Part shown: positions 9,301 to 18,203 of the stretch, in pieces
Layout of the letters: every line of letters starts with the position of its first letter
How positions within the stretch are numbered: the stretch's first letter is position 1
NCBI RefSeq assembly: GCF_019880405.1
Contig: NZ_CP082269.1
Location: forward strand, 1,550,001 to 1,614,000
Direction of reading: 5' to 3'
Length of the DNA stretch: 64,000 nt
Origin: Enterobacter sp. C2
GTDB lineage: Bacteria > Pseudomonadota > Gammaproteobacteria > Enterobacterales > Enterobacteriaceae
The notes under the pieces: generated by a model
What the model was told of the DNA's origin: nothing
Database searches by the model: none
The model's input: the letters and a program-made list of their open reading frames with translations, nothing else
Made by a program: the position numbers and the translations under genes

Positions 9301-10352
9301 GGATAGAGCTCGCTCATCACCCGGTCATACTGCGCCCGGCTATAGCGCGGATGCAGCGCCGACAGCTTGATGGAGATCCCCGGACCCTCATAGATGCCGC
9401 GGCCGTTGGAGGCTTTACCAATGGCGTGGATCGCCTGCTGATAGGAGACCATATAGGCCTGCGCATCCGTAGCGGTCAGCGCCGCCTCGCCCAGCATATC
9501 GTAAGAGTAGCGGAACCCTTTCTCCTCCAGCTTGCGCGCGTTCGCCAGCGCCTCGGCAATGGTTTCACCGGTAACAAACTGTTCGCCCATCAGGCGCATC
9601 GCCATGTCGACGCCTTTACGGATCAGCGGCTCGCCGCTCTTGCCGATGATACGGTTCAGCGAGCGCGAGAGGCTGGCTTCATTATGGGTAGACACCAGGC
9701 GGCCGGTAAACAGCAGGCCCCAGGTCGCGGCGTTAACAAACAGCGAGGGGCTGCGTCCGATGTGCGACTGCCAGTTGCCGTTGCTGATTTTGTCACGGAT
9801 CAGCGCGTCACGGGTGGCCTTGTCCGGAATACGCAGCAGCGCTTCGGCCAGGCACATCAGGGCGACACCCTCCTGGGAGGAGAGAGAGAACTCCTGGAGT
9901 AGGCTCTGCACCATCCCTGCACGGCCGGTGGCGGTTTTCTGGTTACGCAGCTTTTCCGCCAGGCGGTAGGCCAGCTTTTGCGCCCGCTCGCCCACCGGCT
10001 CTGGCAGGCGCGCCTGCTCCAGCAGCATCGGGACGGCGTCGGTTTCCGCACGACGCCAGGCGGCGGTGATGGCCGCGCGGCTCACGGACTGAGGCAGGAT
10101 CTGCTCGGCAAATTCCAGGAAGGGCTGATGCGGCTCGTCTTTCGGTACGTTGATCTCGGCCTGCTCGCTCTCTGTACCGTTGGTCTGGCCCGGTAGCTCC
10201 GGCAGCGCGTCACCGCTCTCAACGCGCTCGAGATAGTTAAAGATGGCCTGCTTAATCAGCCAGTGCGGCGTGCGATCGATCTGCGTCGCGGCCTGCTTAA
10301 TACGTTCCCGCGTGGCGTCATCAAGCTTAACCCCCATCGTGGTGCTACCCAT
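6390..10352 (-). CDS. putA: Bifunctional proline dehydrogenase / P5C dehydrogenase and put repressor PutA
   Basis: The protein has 1320 residues, equal to E. coli PutA, starting MGSTTMGVKLDD at 10352; the open frame extends 21 codons further but without homology. Order: ribbon-helix-helix DNA-binding domain (about 1-47, MGVKLDDATRERIKQAA), FAD-dependent proline dehydrogenase barrel (about 260-610, with IDAEEADRLEIS and RLVKGAYWD), then NAD-dependent aldehyde dehydrogenase (about 650-1110) with Glu in LIAETGGMNAMIVDS and catalytic Cys in SAGQRCSALR, and a C-terminal lid domain. It oxidises proline to glutamate at the inner membrane and, when proline is absent, represses putA and putP from the shared control region. 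The very long open frames on the opposite strand are coding shadows. Confidence 0.98.
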   Translation of the reverse strand: MGSTTMGVKLDDATRERIKQAATQIDRTPHWLIKQAIFNYLERVESGDALPELPGQTNGTESEQAEINVPKDEPHQPFLEFAEQILPQSVSRAAITAAWRRAETDAVPMLLEQARLPEPVGERAQKLAYRLAEKLRNQKTATGRAGMVQSLLQEFSLSSQEGVALMCLAEALLRIPDKATRDALIRDKISNGNWQSHIGRSPSLFVNAATWGLLFTGRLVSTHNEASLSRSLNRIIGKSGEPLIRKGVDMAMRLMGEQFVTGETIAEALANARKLEEKGFRYSYDMLGEAALTATDAQAYMVSYQQAIHAIGKASNGRGIYEGPGISIKLSALHPRYSRAQYDRVMSELYPRLKSLTLLARQYDIGINIDAEEADRLEISLDLLEKLCFDPDLAGWNGIGFVIQAYMKRCPFVIDYLTDLASRSRRRLMIRLVKGAYWDSEIKRAQVEGLEGYPVYTRKVYTDVSYIACAKKLLSVPNLIYPQFATHNAHTLAAIYQLAGENYYPGQYEFQCLHGMGEPLYEQVVGNIADGKLNRPCRIYAPVGTHETLLAYLVRRLLENGANTSFVNRIADTTLPLDELVADPVSAVEKLAAQEGQIGLPHPKIPLPVDLYGEGRVNAAGLDLANEHRLASLSSALLNSALHTWQAGPLLEQPVEDGEMVAVINPAEPKDIVGYAREATSAEVEQALESAVNTGPIWFATPPQERAAILERAAMLMEDQTQQLIGILVREAGKTFSNAIAEVREAVDFLRYYAGQVRDDFDNETHRPLGPVVCISPWNFPLAIFTGQVAAALAAGNSVLAKPAEQTPLIAAQSVALLREAGVPAGVVQLLPGRGETVGAQLTADNRVRGVMFTGSTEVATLLQRSIAPRLDAQGRPTPLIAETGGMNAMIVDSSALTEQVVVDVMASAFDSAGQRCSALRLLCLQEDIADHTLKMLRGAMAESRMGNPGRLSTDIGPVIDAEAKNAIERHIQAMRAKGRPVFQAVRENNEDAKEWQTGTFVAPTLIELDSIDELKKEVFGPVLHVVRFSRSQLDETIRQINASGYGLTLGVHTRIDETIAQVTGNAYVGNLYVNRNMVGAVVGVQPFGGEGLSGTGPKAGGPLYLYRLLASRPQNALGVTLARHDAVRPVDARLRSVLAQPLEALSAWASSRPELVELCQQFGEQAQSGTQRLLPGPTGERNTWTLLPRDSVLCMADNEQDALVQLAAVLAVGSKVLWPEDGLHRDLAKQLPPAVAERIAFAKPDTLLTQAFDAVIYHGDSDQLRAICEQVAARDGAIISVQGFARGETAIVLERLYLERSLSVNTAAAGGNASLMTIG

Positions 10353-10771
10353 GCATCTACTCCTCGTTATTATCGTCACTCTACTCGTTAGCGAGGAATA
10401 TCTACCATGTTGCAACTTTGTGCAACCATGTTAATTGTGACGCGGCCAGCAAGCTGAAAAATGAATGGATTGTTAAAAGAGATCCCGCTCTCAGAATCAG
10501 CGCTAGCATGCTGAAAAGCCAGGAACCATGCGGTTATTAACACTTTTGCACGGTGTTACCTTGCAAAGCGTGAGCGAGTGCAACCTATTAGAAAATGGTA
10601 TCGTAACGGGGATGTAATTCATGTGAATGCCATGTTAAATCGATTGTGGTTAGAAATCGCTTCCGGCAGGATACGGTCGCCCAATACAACAACGAGACCT
10701 TTTCCCCGTTCCGGTAAAGGTCAGTGCAGCAGATATGACGTTTGCTGACGAAGAGATCTGGAGACTTTTGA
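10353..10771. promoter_or_regulatory. put control region with PutA operator motifs
   Basis: This 419-bp region lies between divergent putA and putP. It contains several copies of the GTTGCA core recognised by PutA: an inverted pair GTTGCAACTTTGTGCAAC at 10409-10426, TTTGCAC at about 10545, CTTGCAAAG at about 10560 and GTGCAACC at 10578-10585. In E. coli five such operators control both genes. Promoters themselves were not assigned. No gene is seen here. Confidence 0.8.
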
Positions 10772-12277
10772 ATGGCAATGAGCACACCGATGCTGGTGAC
10801 GTTTCTTATTTACATATTTGGCATGGTTTTGATTGGCTTTGTCGCCTGGCGATCGACAAAAAACTTTGACGACTATATTCTCGGCGGGCGCAGCCTGGGG
10901 CCGCTGGTAACCGCACTCTCTGCGGGCGCATCCGATATGAGTGGCTGGCTGCTGATGGGCCTGCCTGGGGCAATTTTTATCTCTGGTATCTCTGAAAGCT
11001 GGATCGCTATTGGCCTGACGCTGGGGGCATGGATCAACTGGAAGCTGGTGGCGGGCCGCCTGCGCGTGCACACCGAGGTGAACAACAATGCCCTGACGCT
11101 GCCGGACTACTTTACCGGCCGCTTTGAAGATCGTAGCCGCGTGCTGCGCATCATCTCTGCGCTGGTTATCCTGCTCTTCTTCACCATCTACTGTGCCTCT
11201 GGCATTGTGGCAGGGGCGCGTCTGTTTGAAAGCACCTTTGGCATGAGCTACGAAACGGCGCTGTGGGCCGGTGCGGCAGCAACCATCATCTATACCTTCG
11301 TGGGCGGCTTCCTGGCCGTCAGCTGGACCGACACCGTGCAGGCCAGCCTGATGATCTTCGCCCTGATCCTCACTCCGGTCATGGTAATGGTCTCCGTGGG
11401 CGGCTTCGATGAGTCGCTGATGGTCATTAAGCAGAAGAGCATTGAAAACGTCGACATGCTCAAAGGGCTGAACTTCGTGGCTATCGTCTCGCTGCTGGGC
11501 TGGGGCCTGGGCTACTTTGGCCAGCCGCATATTCTGGCGCGCTTTATGGCGGCGGACTCCCACCACACCATCGTTCACGCTCGCCGGATCAGCATGACCT
11601 GGATGATCCTCTGCCTGGCCGGTGCGGTCGCCGTAGGCTTCTTTGGTATCGCTTACTACAGCAACAACCCAGGGCAGGCTGGGGCGGTAAACCAGAACGC
11701 CGAGCGGGTGTTCATCGAGCTGGCGCAGGTGCTGTTTAACCCATGGGTTGCCGGTGTGCTGCTCTCTGCTATTTTGGCAGCGGTGATGTCGACCCTGAGC
11801 TGCCAGCTACTGGTCTGCTCCAGCGCCATCACTGAAGATCTCTACAAGGCGTTTCTGCGTAAACACGCAAGCCAGACGGAGCTGGTGTGGGTCGGACGTG
11901 TCATGGTGCTGGTGGTCGCGCTGGTGGCTATTGCCCTGGCGGCTAACCCGGAAAACCGCGTGCTGGGTCTGGTGAGCTATGCCTGGGCTGGTTTTGGTGC
12001 CGCCTTTGGTCCGGTGGTGCTCTTCTCGGTACTGTGGTCGCGCATGACCCGTAATGGCGCGCTGGCGGGGATGATCATCGGGGCGGTAACCGTTATCGTC
12101 TGGAAGCATTTTGAGCTGCTGGGCCTGTACGAGATTATTCCAGGCTTTATCTTCGGCAGCATCGGTATTGTGCTCTTCAGCCTGCTGGACAAAGCACCGT
12201 CAGCAAGCATGCAGGCGCGCTTTGCCGAGGCAGATGCGCACTACCACACCAAGCCGGAACCACGCGTAGCAAACTAA
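10772..12277 (+). CDS. putP: Sodium/proline symporter PutP
   Basis: This 501-residue solute:sodium symporter (SSS family) has about 13 transmembrane segments. Hallmarks are FDDYILGGRSLGPLVTALSA, GASDMSGWLLMGLPGAIF (Na+ and proline site region), the GYFGQPHILARFMAA stretch and AVMSTLSCQLLVCSSAITED. It imports proline with Na+ to feed PutA. The ATG at 10772 follows a GGAG. It is divergent from putA and shares its PutA-controlled operator region. Length and sequence match E. coli PutP (502 aa) throughout. Confidence 0.98.
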   Translation: MAMSTPMLVTFLIYIFGMVLIGFVAWRSTKNFDDYILGGRSLGPLVTALSAGASDMSGWLLMGLPGAIFISGISESWIAIGLTLGAWINWKLVAGRLRVHTEVNNNALTLPDYFTGRFEDRSRVLRIISALVILLFFTIYCASGIVAGARLFESTFGMSYETALWAGAAATIIYTFVGGFLAVSWTDTVQASLMIFALILTPVMVMVSVGGFDESLMVIKQKSIENVDMLKGLNFVAIVSLLGWGLGYFGQPHILARFMAADSHHTIVHARRISMTWMILCLAGAVAVGFFGIAYYSNNPGQAGAVNQNAERVFIELAQVLFNPWVAGVLLSAILAAVMSTLSCQLLVCSSAITEDLYKAFLRKHASQTELVWVGRVMVLVVALVAIALAANPENRVLGLVSYAWAGFGAAFGPVVLFSVLWSRMTRNGALAGMIIGAVTVIVWKHFELLGLYEIIPGFIFGSIGIVLFSLLDKAPSASMQARFAEADAHYHTKPEPRVAN

Positions 12278-12287
12278 CCGTTATACA

Positions 12288-12317
12288 CGCACCGGAGCCG
12301 CTTTCCGGTGCGTTTTT
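12288..12317 (+). terminator. Terminator of putP
   Basis: A perfect 9-bp stem (CGCACCGGA, 12288-12296; TCCGGTGCG, 12304-12312) with a 7-nt loop and five T residues lies 10 nt after the putP stop. Confidence 0.9.
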
Positions 12318-12432
12318 CTCACTTCTTATTCACAATACTCCAACCTTTGGTTCACCTTCCAGTATGCGGCCTGTGCGGCGTAACATTCTGAGAAACTTCC
12401 GCGCAGAAATTACTTGTGTTTATTGCTGCCGT

Positions 12433-12451
12433 AATGATAATCACTATCATT
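12433..12451. promoter_or_regulatory. Fur box upstream of efeUOB
   Basis: The 19-bp AATGATAATCACTATCATT is nearly palindromic and matches the Fur consensus (GATAATGATAATCATTATC) well. It lies 57 bp before the efeU start, where it would repress the operon when iron is plentiful, as known for efeUOB in E. coli. Confidence 0.85.
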
Positions 12452-12507
12452 GAAATTTACTTTTCTTTGCATCATTTGACGCTGATTAACATTCAAAGGT
12501 TTACCGC

Positions 12508-13341
12508 ATGTTTGTGCCATTTCTCATTATGTTACGCGAAGGACTCGAAGCGGCGCTGATCGTTAGCCTCATCGCCAGCTACCTCAAGCGTACCCAACGC
12601 GGCCGCTGGATTGGTGTGATGTGGATCGGCGTTTTTCTCGCCGCCGCGCTCTGCCTCGCGCTCGGTATCATCATCAATGAAACCACCGGCGAGTTTCCGC
12701 AGAAAGAGCAGGAGCTGTTTGAGGGCATCGTCGCGGTCATCGCCGTGGTGATCCTGACGTGGATGGTTTTCTGGATGCGCAAAGTGTCGCGCAACGTCAA
12801 GGTGCAGCTTGAGCAGGCCGTTGATAACGCCCTGAAGCAGGGCAATCATCACGGCTGGGCGCTGATTATGATGGTCTTCTTTGCTGTGGCGCGTGAAGGG
12901 CTAGAGTCGGTCTTCTTCCTGCTGGCGGCGTTTCAGCAGGATGTGGGTATCTGGCCTCCTGTGGGGGCTCTCACCGGGCTGGCGACGGCGGTGGTCATCG
13001 GCTTCCTGATCTACTGGGGCGGTATTCGCCTTAACATGGCCGCGTTTTTCAAATGGACCAGCCTGTTTATCCTGCTGGTGGCCGCCGGGCTGGCTGCGGG
13101 GGCGATCCGCGCCTTCCACGAGGCGGGTCTGTGGAACCATTTCCAACAGGTGGCCTTCGATCTCAGCAACACCCTGAGCACCCATACGCTGTTTGGCACG
13201 TTGCTGGAGGGCATTTTTGGCTACCAGGAAGCCCCCAGCGTCAGTGAGGTGGTGGTCTGGTTTGCCTATCTTATTCCGGCGCTGGTGCTGTTTATGCTGC
13301 CGCCGCGCCCAGGGGCGCAGATGTCGCCCGGGGCTTCCTGA
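12508..13341 (+). CDS. efeU: Ferrous iron permease EfeU (intact)
   Basis: A 277-residue OFeT/FTR1-family permease with seven hydrophobic segments and both REXXE iron motifs: REGLEAAL at residue 11 and REGLESVFF at about 131. The reading frame is unbroken, unlike E. coli K-12, where a frameshift splits efeU. It imports iron across the inner membrane, working with EfeO and EfeB. The stop TGA is 51 nt before the efeO start. The ATG follows AAAGG. A Fur box lies upstream. Confidence 0.97.
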   Translation: MFVPFLIMLREGLEAALIVSLIASYLKRTQRGRWIGVMWIGVFLAAALCLALGIIINETTGEFPQKEQELFEGIVAVIAVVILTWMVFWMRKVSRNVKVQLEQAVDNALKQGNHHGWALIMMVFFAVAREGLESVFFLLAAFQQDVGIWPPVGALTGLATAVVIGFLIYWGGIRLNMAAFFKWTSLFILLVAAGLAAGAIRAFHEAGLWNHFQQVAFDLSNTLSTHTLFGTLLEGIFGYQEAPSVSEVVVWFAYLIPALVLFMLPPRPGAQMSPGAS

Positions 13342-13394
13342 TGTTTACTCAGCGTGACAATAATAGTTACAACATACTTTTAAAGGGAAAGGTC

Positions 13395-14522
13395 ATGGCA
13401 ACGCATTTTCGTCGTAGTGCTTTACAGGTTGGTATTGCCGCGCTGCTCGCCTGCGCGTTTAACGCCCAGGCGGCGGATGTTCCTCAGGTGAAGGTTACGG
13501 TAACGGATAAACAGTGTGAACCGATGAACCTCACGGTCAACGCGGGCAAGACACAGTTCATTATCCTCAACCACAGCCAGAAAGCGCTGGAGTGGGAGAT
13601 CCTGAAGGGCGTCATGGTAGTTGAAGAGCGGGAGAACATCGCGCCGGGCTTTAGCCAGAAGCTGACCGCTAATCTCCAGCCGGGAGAATATGAGATGACC
13701 TGCGGCCTGTTGACCAATCCAAAGGGCAAGCTCATTGTCAAAGGTGCCTCCACGGCGGATGCGGCTAAAGGTGACGCACTGCTGAGCCTGGGCGGAGCTA
13801 TTACCGCGTATAAAGCTTATGTGACCCAGGAGATGACGGGGCTGGTGGCGAAGACCAAAGCCTTTACCGATGCGGTGAAGGCGGGCGATATCGAGAAAGC
13901 GAAAGCGCTCTATGCCCCTACGCGTCAGCACTACGAGCGTATTGAGCCTATCGCCGAGCTCTTCTCTGACCTCGACGGCAGCATTGATGCCCGTGAAGAT
14001 GACTACGAGCAAAAAGCCGCCGATCCGAAATTCACCGGTTTCCACCGTCTCGAAAAAGCGCTGTTTGGTGATAATTCCACTAAAGGCATGGAGCAGTATG
14101 CGGAGCAGCTCAACAGCGACGTGCTGGAGCTGCAAAAACGCATCAGCGAGCTGGCCTTCCCGCCGTCAAAAGTGGTAGGTGGTGCAGCAGGACTGATTGA
14201 AGAGGTTGCGGCCAGTAAAATTAGCGGTGAAGAGGATCGCTATAGCCACACCGATCTGTGGGACTTCCAGGCGAACGTCGACGGCGCACAGAAAATTGTC
14301 GATCTGCTGCGCCCGCAGCTGCAGAAAGGCAACGCCGACCTGCTGGCGAAGGTAGACGCCAACTTTAAGAAGGTCGATACCATTCTCGCGAAATATCGCA
14401 CCAAAGATGGCTTCGAAACCTATGACAAACTGACCGACGCCGATCGCACGGCGCTGAAAGGACCGATCACCACCCTGGCGGAAGATCTGGCCCAGCTGCG
14501 CGGCGTACTCGGACTGGATTAA
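13395..14522 (+). CDS. efeO: Periplasmic iron-uptake protein EfeO
   Basis: The protein has 375 residues, like E. coli EfeO, from the ATG at 13395 after AAAGGGAAAGG; an 18-codon upstream extension lacks a signal peptide. Signal peptide: [20 protein letters not shown] before DVPQ. Next comes a cupredoxin-like domain (about 27-130, with cysteines in DKQCEPM and EMTCGLL) and a C-terminal M75 (imelysin-like) domain with the HxxE motif in [11 protein letters not shown]. It is thought to bind iron or copper in the periplasm and pass iron to EfeU. Second gene of efeUOB; efeB starts 2 nt after its stop. Confidence 0.97.
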   Translation: MATHFRRSALQVGIAALLACAFNAQAADVPQVKVTVTDKQCEPMNLTVNAGKTQFIILNHSQKALEWEILKGVMVVEERENIAPGFSQKLTANLQPGEYEMTCGLLTNPKGKLIVKGASTADAAKGDALLSLGGAITAYKAYVTQEMTGLVAKTKAFTDAVKAGDIEKAKALYAPTRQHYERIEPIAELFSDLDGSIDAREDDYEQKAADPKFTGFHRLEKALFGDNSTKGMEQYAEQLNSDVLELQKRISELAFPPSKVVGGAAGLIEEVAASKISGEEDRYSHTDLWDFQANVDGAQKIVDLLRPQLQKGNADLLAKVDANFKKVDTILAKYRTKDGFETYDKLTDADRTALKGPITTLAEDLAQLRGVLGLD

Positions 14523-14524
14523 GC

Positions 14525-15808
14525 ATGACAGAGCATGATGTGGACGGCGTGAGCGAGCCTTCACGCCGTCGTTTACTAAAAAGTATGGGCGCGCTAGGTG
14601 GCGCGCTGGCACTGGCGGGCGGCTGTCCGGTTGCCCACGCGGCCAAACCGACAAGCGCGCCGGGGACCCTGTCGCCGGATGCGCGGATGGAGACCCAGCC
14701 GTTTTATGGCGAGCATCAGGCGGGGATCCTGACGCCGCAGCAGGCCTCAATGATGCTGGTAGCGTTTGACGTGCTGGCCAGCGACAAATCTGAACTGGAG
14801 CGGCTGTTTCGTCTCCTGACCCAGCGGATTGCGTTTTTAACTACCGGCGGTCCCGCGCCACAAACGCCTAACCCACGTCTACCGCCAATGGACTCCGGGA
14901 TTCTTGGCGGCTTTATTGCGCCAGATAACCTGACCATCACCGTCTCGGTAGGGGCATCGCTGTTCGATGAGCGTTTTGGCCTGGGCCCGCAGCGTCCTGC
15001 CAAACTGGAGAAGATGACGCGCTTCCCCAATGATTCCCTGGACGCTGCCCTGTGCCATGGCGATCTGCTGTTGCAGATCTGCGCTAACACCGGGGATACG
15101 GTTATCCATGCCCTGCGCGATATCATTAAGTACACGCCGGATCTGCTCAGCATCCGCTGGAAGCGGGAAGGGTTTATCTCCGATCACGCGGCGCGCAGCA
15201 AAGGCAAAGAGACGCCAATCAACCTGCTGGGCTTTAAAGACGGCACCGGCAATCCAGACAGTGGAAACAGTAACCTGATGAAGAGCGTGGTCTGGGTCAC
15301 GCCCGACCAGCAGGAGCCTGCCTGGACGGTAGGTGGCAGCTATCAGGCGGTACGCATCATCCAGTTCCACGTTGAGTTTTGGGACCGTACGCCGCTCAAG
15401 GAGCAGCAGACTATCTTTGGCCGGGATAAGCACAGCGGGGCACCGCTGGGCATGAAACATGAGCATGACGTGCCGGACTATAGTCGCGATCCAGAGGGTG
15501 AGGTCATTGCTCTCGACAGCCATATACGTCTTGCCAACCCGCGTACGCCAGAGACCGAGGTGAATCTGATGATGCGTCGCGGCTACAGCTACTCGTTGGG
15601 GGTGACCAACTCCGGCCAGCTGGATATGGGCCTCCTGTTTGTCTGCTTCCAGCACGATCTCGAGAAGGGGTTCCTGACGGTGCAGAAGCGGCTCAACGGC
15701 GAAGCGCTGGAGGAGTACATCAAGCCGATCGGCGGGGGTTACTTCTTTGCGTTGCCGGGCGTCAAGGATACGCCGCACTATCTGGCTCAGTCGCTGCTTG
15801 AGGCCTAG
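14525..15808 (+). CDS. efeB: DyP-type heme peroxidase EfeB (Tat-exported)
   Basis: A 427-residue protein. The N-terminus carries a twin-arginine signal ([10 protein letters not shown], then a hydrophobic [11 protein letters not shown] core), so it is exported folded to the periplasm. The DyP family GxxDG motif is seen as GFKDGTGNP at about residue 237, and [15 protein letters not shown] holds a conserved heme-side region. EfeB has peroxidase activity and has been reported to release iron from heme, or to oxidise Fe(II) for EfeO/EfeU. Last gene of the operon; the ATG is preceded by efeO's stop. Confidence 0.97.
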   Translation: MTEHDVDGVSEPSRRRLLKSMGALGGALALAGGCPVAHAAKPTSAPGTLSPDARMETQPFYGEHQAGILTPQQASMMLVAFDVLASDKSELERLFRLLTQRIAFLTTGGPAPQTPNPRLPPMDSGILGGFIAPDNLTITVSVGASLFDERFGLGPQRPAKLEKMTRFPNDSLDAALCHGDLLLQICANTGDTVIHALRDIIKYTPDLLSIRWKREGFISDHAARSKGKETPINLLGFKDGTGNPDSGNSNLMKSVVWVTPDQQEPAWTVGGSYQAVRIIQFHVEFWDRTPLKEQQTIFGRDKHSGAPLGMKHEHDVPDYSRDPEGEVIALDSHIRLANPRTPETEVNLMMRRGYSYSLGVTNSGQLDMGLLFVCFQHDLEKGFLTVQKRLNGEALEEYIKPIGGGYFFALPGVKDTPHYLAQSLLEA

Positions 15809-15869
15809 CCCGCTCTCCTCTGTCCTGCGGGGCAGGGGAGAACTATCATTTTTTTCTATGAGCGCGATC

Positions 15870-15898
15870 CTGTTATATATTTGTAATATTAATGTCAG
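15870..15898 (+). promoter_or_regulatory. Triple Pho half-site upstream of phoH
   Basis: Three 7-bp repeats with exact 11-bp periodicity resemble the PhoB half-site CTGTCAT: CTGTTAT (15870), TTGTAAT (15881) and ATGTCAG (15892), separated by AT-rich 4-bp linkers. A possible -10, TATGAG, follows at 15911. phoH is a known PhoB-activated gene in E. coli. This implies a leader of several hundred nucleotides before phoH. Confidence 0.75.
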
Positions 15899-16031
15899 AA
15901 ACTGGCTGGGTATGAGGGCGCAGGCACGTTATATTTAGATAAATATAATGTTGCTTTTATGAAAATTTTTGTTTTACTTATATCAACAGCGGTAGTTCCC
16001 GGCAGTGAACGATTCACTATGGAGATCGCGA

Positions 16032-16286
16032 ATGGTAGCATCCGGCTCAGGCCAAACACTCAATTCAAACCGTCAGGCTCGGTACGGGCAACACGCCACC
16101 GACAGCGATCGTCTCACCGCCAAAATCTCCTCTTTCCTCATCAGAACACCTGAATTTACCGACGTGGCAAATGACACAGTGGGTGGGTTTGCCGCGTCTT
16201 TTCATCAGCAAGTCATGGCTTACAAGGAAGCCAAACCTCAGACGTTCGTGCGCATAATCGTGCCGGCAGCGGCGCGTGTGATGTAA
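16032..16286 (+). CDS. Possible small protein encoded in the phoH leader
   Basis: An 84-codon frame from the ATG at 16032, with GGAG at 16021-16024 spaced 7 nt, ending 23 nt before phoH. The predicted protein begins MVASGSGQTLNSNRQARYGQ and has no signal peptide or membrane segment. It has a mildly hydrophobic centre (ISSFLIRTPEFTDVANDTV) and ends IIVPAAARVM. I do not recognise it. Position, Shine-Dalgarno and close spacing suggest co-transcription with phoH from the Pho-box promoter. Alternatively the stretch is a non-coding leader. A 27-nt longer in-frame start at 16005 exists but lacks a ribosome site. Confidence 0.4.
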   Translation: MVASGSGQTLNSNRQARYGQHATDSDRLTAKISSFLIRTPEFTDVANDTVGGFAASFHQQVMAYKEAKPQTFVRIIVPAAARVM

Positions 16287-16309
16287 ACCTACAACTCAAG
16301 GTGCTATCC

Positions 16310-17098
16310 ATGGGAAGACAGAAAGCAGTGATCAAAGCTCGTCGTGAAGCTAAACGTGTGCTGAGACGAGATTCGCGCAGCCATAAACAGCGTGAAGAAG
16401 AGTCGGTCACCTCGCTTGTGCAGATGAGTGGCGTTGAATCAATTGGCATGGCGCGGGACAGCCGTGATAACTCGCCAATTGCCGCGCGGAATGAAGCTCA
16501 GGCGCACTACCTCGATGCAATTGAGCGTAAACAGCTCATTTTTGCTACAGGTGAAGCAGGATGCGGTAAAACTTGGATCAGCGCAGCGAAAGCGGCGGAA
16601 GCCCTGATCCACAAGGATGTGGACAGAATTATCGTCACTCGTCCGGTCCTGCAAGCCGATGAAGATCTTGGCTTCTTACCCGGAGATATCTCGGAGAAGT
16701 TCGCTCCTTACTTCCGGCCCGTCTATGACGTGCTGGTCAAACGCCTTGGAGCGTCCTTTATGCAATACTGCCTGCGACCAGAGATTGGTAAGGTAGAAAT
16801 CGCGCCGTTCGCCTATATGCGCGGACGTACATTTGAAAACGCGGTCGTGATTCTTGACGAGGCTCAGAACGTGACCGCTGCGCAAATGAAGATGTTTTTG
16901 ACACGCCTCGGGGAGAACGTGACCGTGATTGTTAACGGTGATATCACCCAGTGCGATTTGCCGTCGGGCGTTCAGTCCGGCCTGAGCGATGCGCTGGCAC
17001 GTTTTGAAGAAGATGAGATGATTGGCGTTGTCCGCTTTACCAAAGATGACTGCGTGCGCTCGGCCCTCTGCCAGCGAACGCTGCAGGCGTACTACTGA
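16310..17098 (+). CDS. phoH: PhoH, phosphate-starvation inducible ATPase
   Basis: The protein has 262 residues from the ATG at 16310 (MGRQKAVIKARREAKRVLRR, a very basic N-terminus). The ATPase core shows Walker A GEAGCGKTWIS (about 83), VTRPVLQADEDLGFLPGD, Walker B VVILDEAQNV and NGDITQCDLPSG, the RecA-like PhoH family. E. coli PhoH binds ATP; it is linked to RNA metabolism but its exact role is unsettled. The upstream GTG at 16301 in the same frame is less likely. The Pho half-sites at 15870-15898 fit PhoB control. Confidence 0.97.
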   Translation: MGRQKAVIKARREAKRVLRRDSRSHKQREEESVTSLVQMSGVESIGMARDSRDNSPIAARNEAQAHYLDAIERKQLIFATGEAGCGKTWISAAKAAEALIHKDVDRIIVTRPVLQADEDLGFLPGDISEKFAPYFRPVYDVLVKRLGASFMQYCLRPEIGKVEIAPFAYMRGRTFENAVVILDEAQNVTAAQMKMFLTRLGENVTVIVNGDITQCDLPSGVQSGLSDALARFEEDEMIGVVRFTKDDCVRSALCQRTLQAYY

Positions 17099-17125
17099 TG
17101 AAATAGCGTGATTAGAATATGATTG

Positions 17126-17155
17126 CAAAGCCCGGGTGACCGGGCTTTGTTTTTT
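17126..17155 (+). terminator. Terminator of phoH
   Basis: A perfect 10-bp stem (CAAAGCCCGG with CCGGGCTTTG) with a GTGA loop is followed by six T residues. It sits between phoH and the convergent AraC gene. Confidence 0.92.
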
Positions 17156-17165
17156 AGGGCGTCGT

Positions 17166-18107
17166 TTAGCGGTAATAATTCTCTGGATTCGCATCGTTAT
17201 CACCAGGTCTGGCTGCGCAATGTTGCGCATATTTTCCCGGTGAGGTACCCACATACCGGGTAAACGCCACGCTGAATGCACTGGCAGAGCCATAGCCAAT
17301 GCGCTCTGCTACCGCTGCGATAGTGATACCGGTATGGCAAAGCATCTGTTTGGCCAACGCCATTCGCCAGGCGAGAAGGTAACTCATCGGCGTTATGCCA
17401 ATCATTTCTGTAAATCGTTCAAACAGCGTCGATCGCGATAATGCGCAGCCGTTGGCCAACGCTTTGACGGTCCACCGCCTGGCTGGATCCTGATGTATCA
17501 GCCGAATAGCTTGAGCGATACGGGGATCTTCCAGGCCGCGTATCAGCCCGGGCGTGATAAGAGCATTACCAGACCGAATAGCTTCAATAAAAAGCAATTC
17601 AGTTACCCGCGCCAAAATGAACGCTTTCCCTGCACGCTGCGCCTGCGTTTCATCTTTCAGCAACCCCATAAGCAGCGCCAGGCGTTTTTCATCACGCACG
17701 CAAACAAACTCAGGCAGAAGCGAAACCAACAAGCCTGAATCGGAAGAATCAGATACGCAGTGGCCTACCAGAGCCAGCATTTCAGGTGCTGCGAGCGGAT
17801 CGCCAACCCTGAAGTGTCTGTCTGCCACCTCTATCGGTGGGGTGTTAATGGTTTGCGCCGCAGGGGGAGTAAGGCTGGTGAGGGCAAAATGGTAAGCCGC
17901 AGGTAGCAAAATAAAATCACCGGCGTGAAGCGTCAGCGGCTCGTGCTTTTCAATCTCAAGGCGGCATGAACCTTCCAGTACTGCGCAATAGAATGACAGC
18001 CCCTCGTCTGAACGACTGACTCGCCAACGGCCTGCGCCCGTCACCGTTTTTGTCAAAACCGATCTGAGCTTTAGCATGGCAATAACTTCTGCGAGCGGAT
18101 CGCTCAT
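17166..18107 (-). CDS. AraC-family transcriptional regulator
   Basis: A 313-residue protein with an N-terminal cupin sensor domain (about 5-190; SFYCAVLEGSCRLEIE, LHAGDFILLPAAYHFAL) of the AraC_binding/cupin_6 type. The C-terminal AraC double HTH (about 205-300) shows WTVKALANGCALSRSTLFERF, PMSYLLAWRMALAKQML and IAAVAERIGYGSASAFSVAF. It is divergent from an SDR oxidoreductase at 18204 (96-bp gap), the common arrangement for a regulator and its target. Regulators of this cupin_6 class often control a neighbouring oxidoreductase. The inducer is unknown. The pair occupies the place of the pga/ycdT region of E. coli. Confidence 0.9.
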   Translation of the reverse strand: MSDPLAEVIAMLKLRSVLTKTVTGAGRWRVSRSDEGLSFYCAVLEGSCRLEIEKHEPLTLHAGDFILLPAAYHFALTSLTPPAAQTINTPPIEVADRHFRVGDPLAAPEMLALVGHCVSDSSDSGLLVSLLPEFVCVRDEKRLALLMGLLKDETQAQRAGKAFILARVTELLFIEAIRSGNALITPGLIRGLEDPRIAQAIRLIHQDPARRWTVKALANGCALSRSTLFERFTEMIGITPMSYLLAWRMALAKQMLCHTGITIAAVAERIGYGSASAFSVAFTRYVGTSPGKYAQHCAARPGDNDANPENYYR

Positions 18108-18203
18108 TTCCGGACTCCTGCTAAAGAATGGCGGATTTTTGATTATATATCGTCCAGCTGTTCAGGGGTATTGTTTATACAGGTAAACAACAACGGAGTT
18201 AAC

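Noticed and set aside
15959-16153. A 64-codon frame in the phoH leader in another reading frame
   Set aside because: No ribosome site, and it overlaps the better-supported 16032-16286 frame. It is a less likely product.
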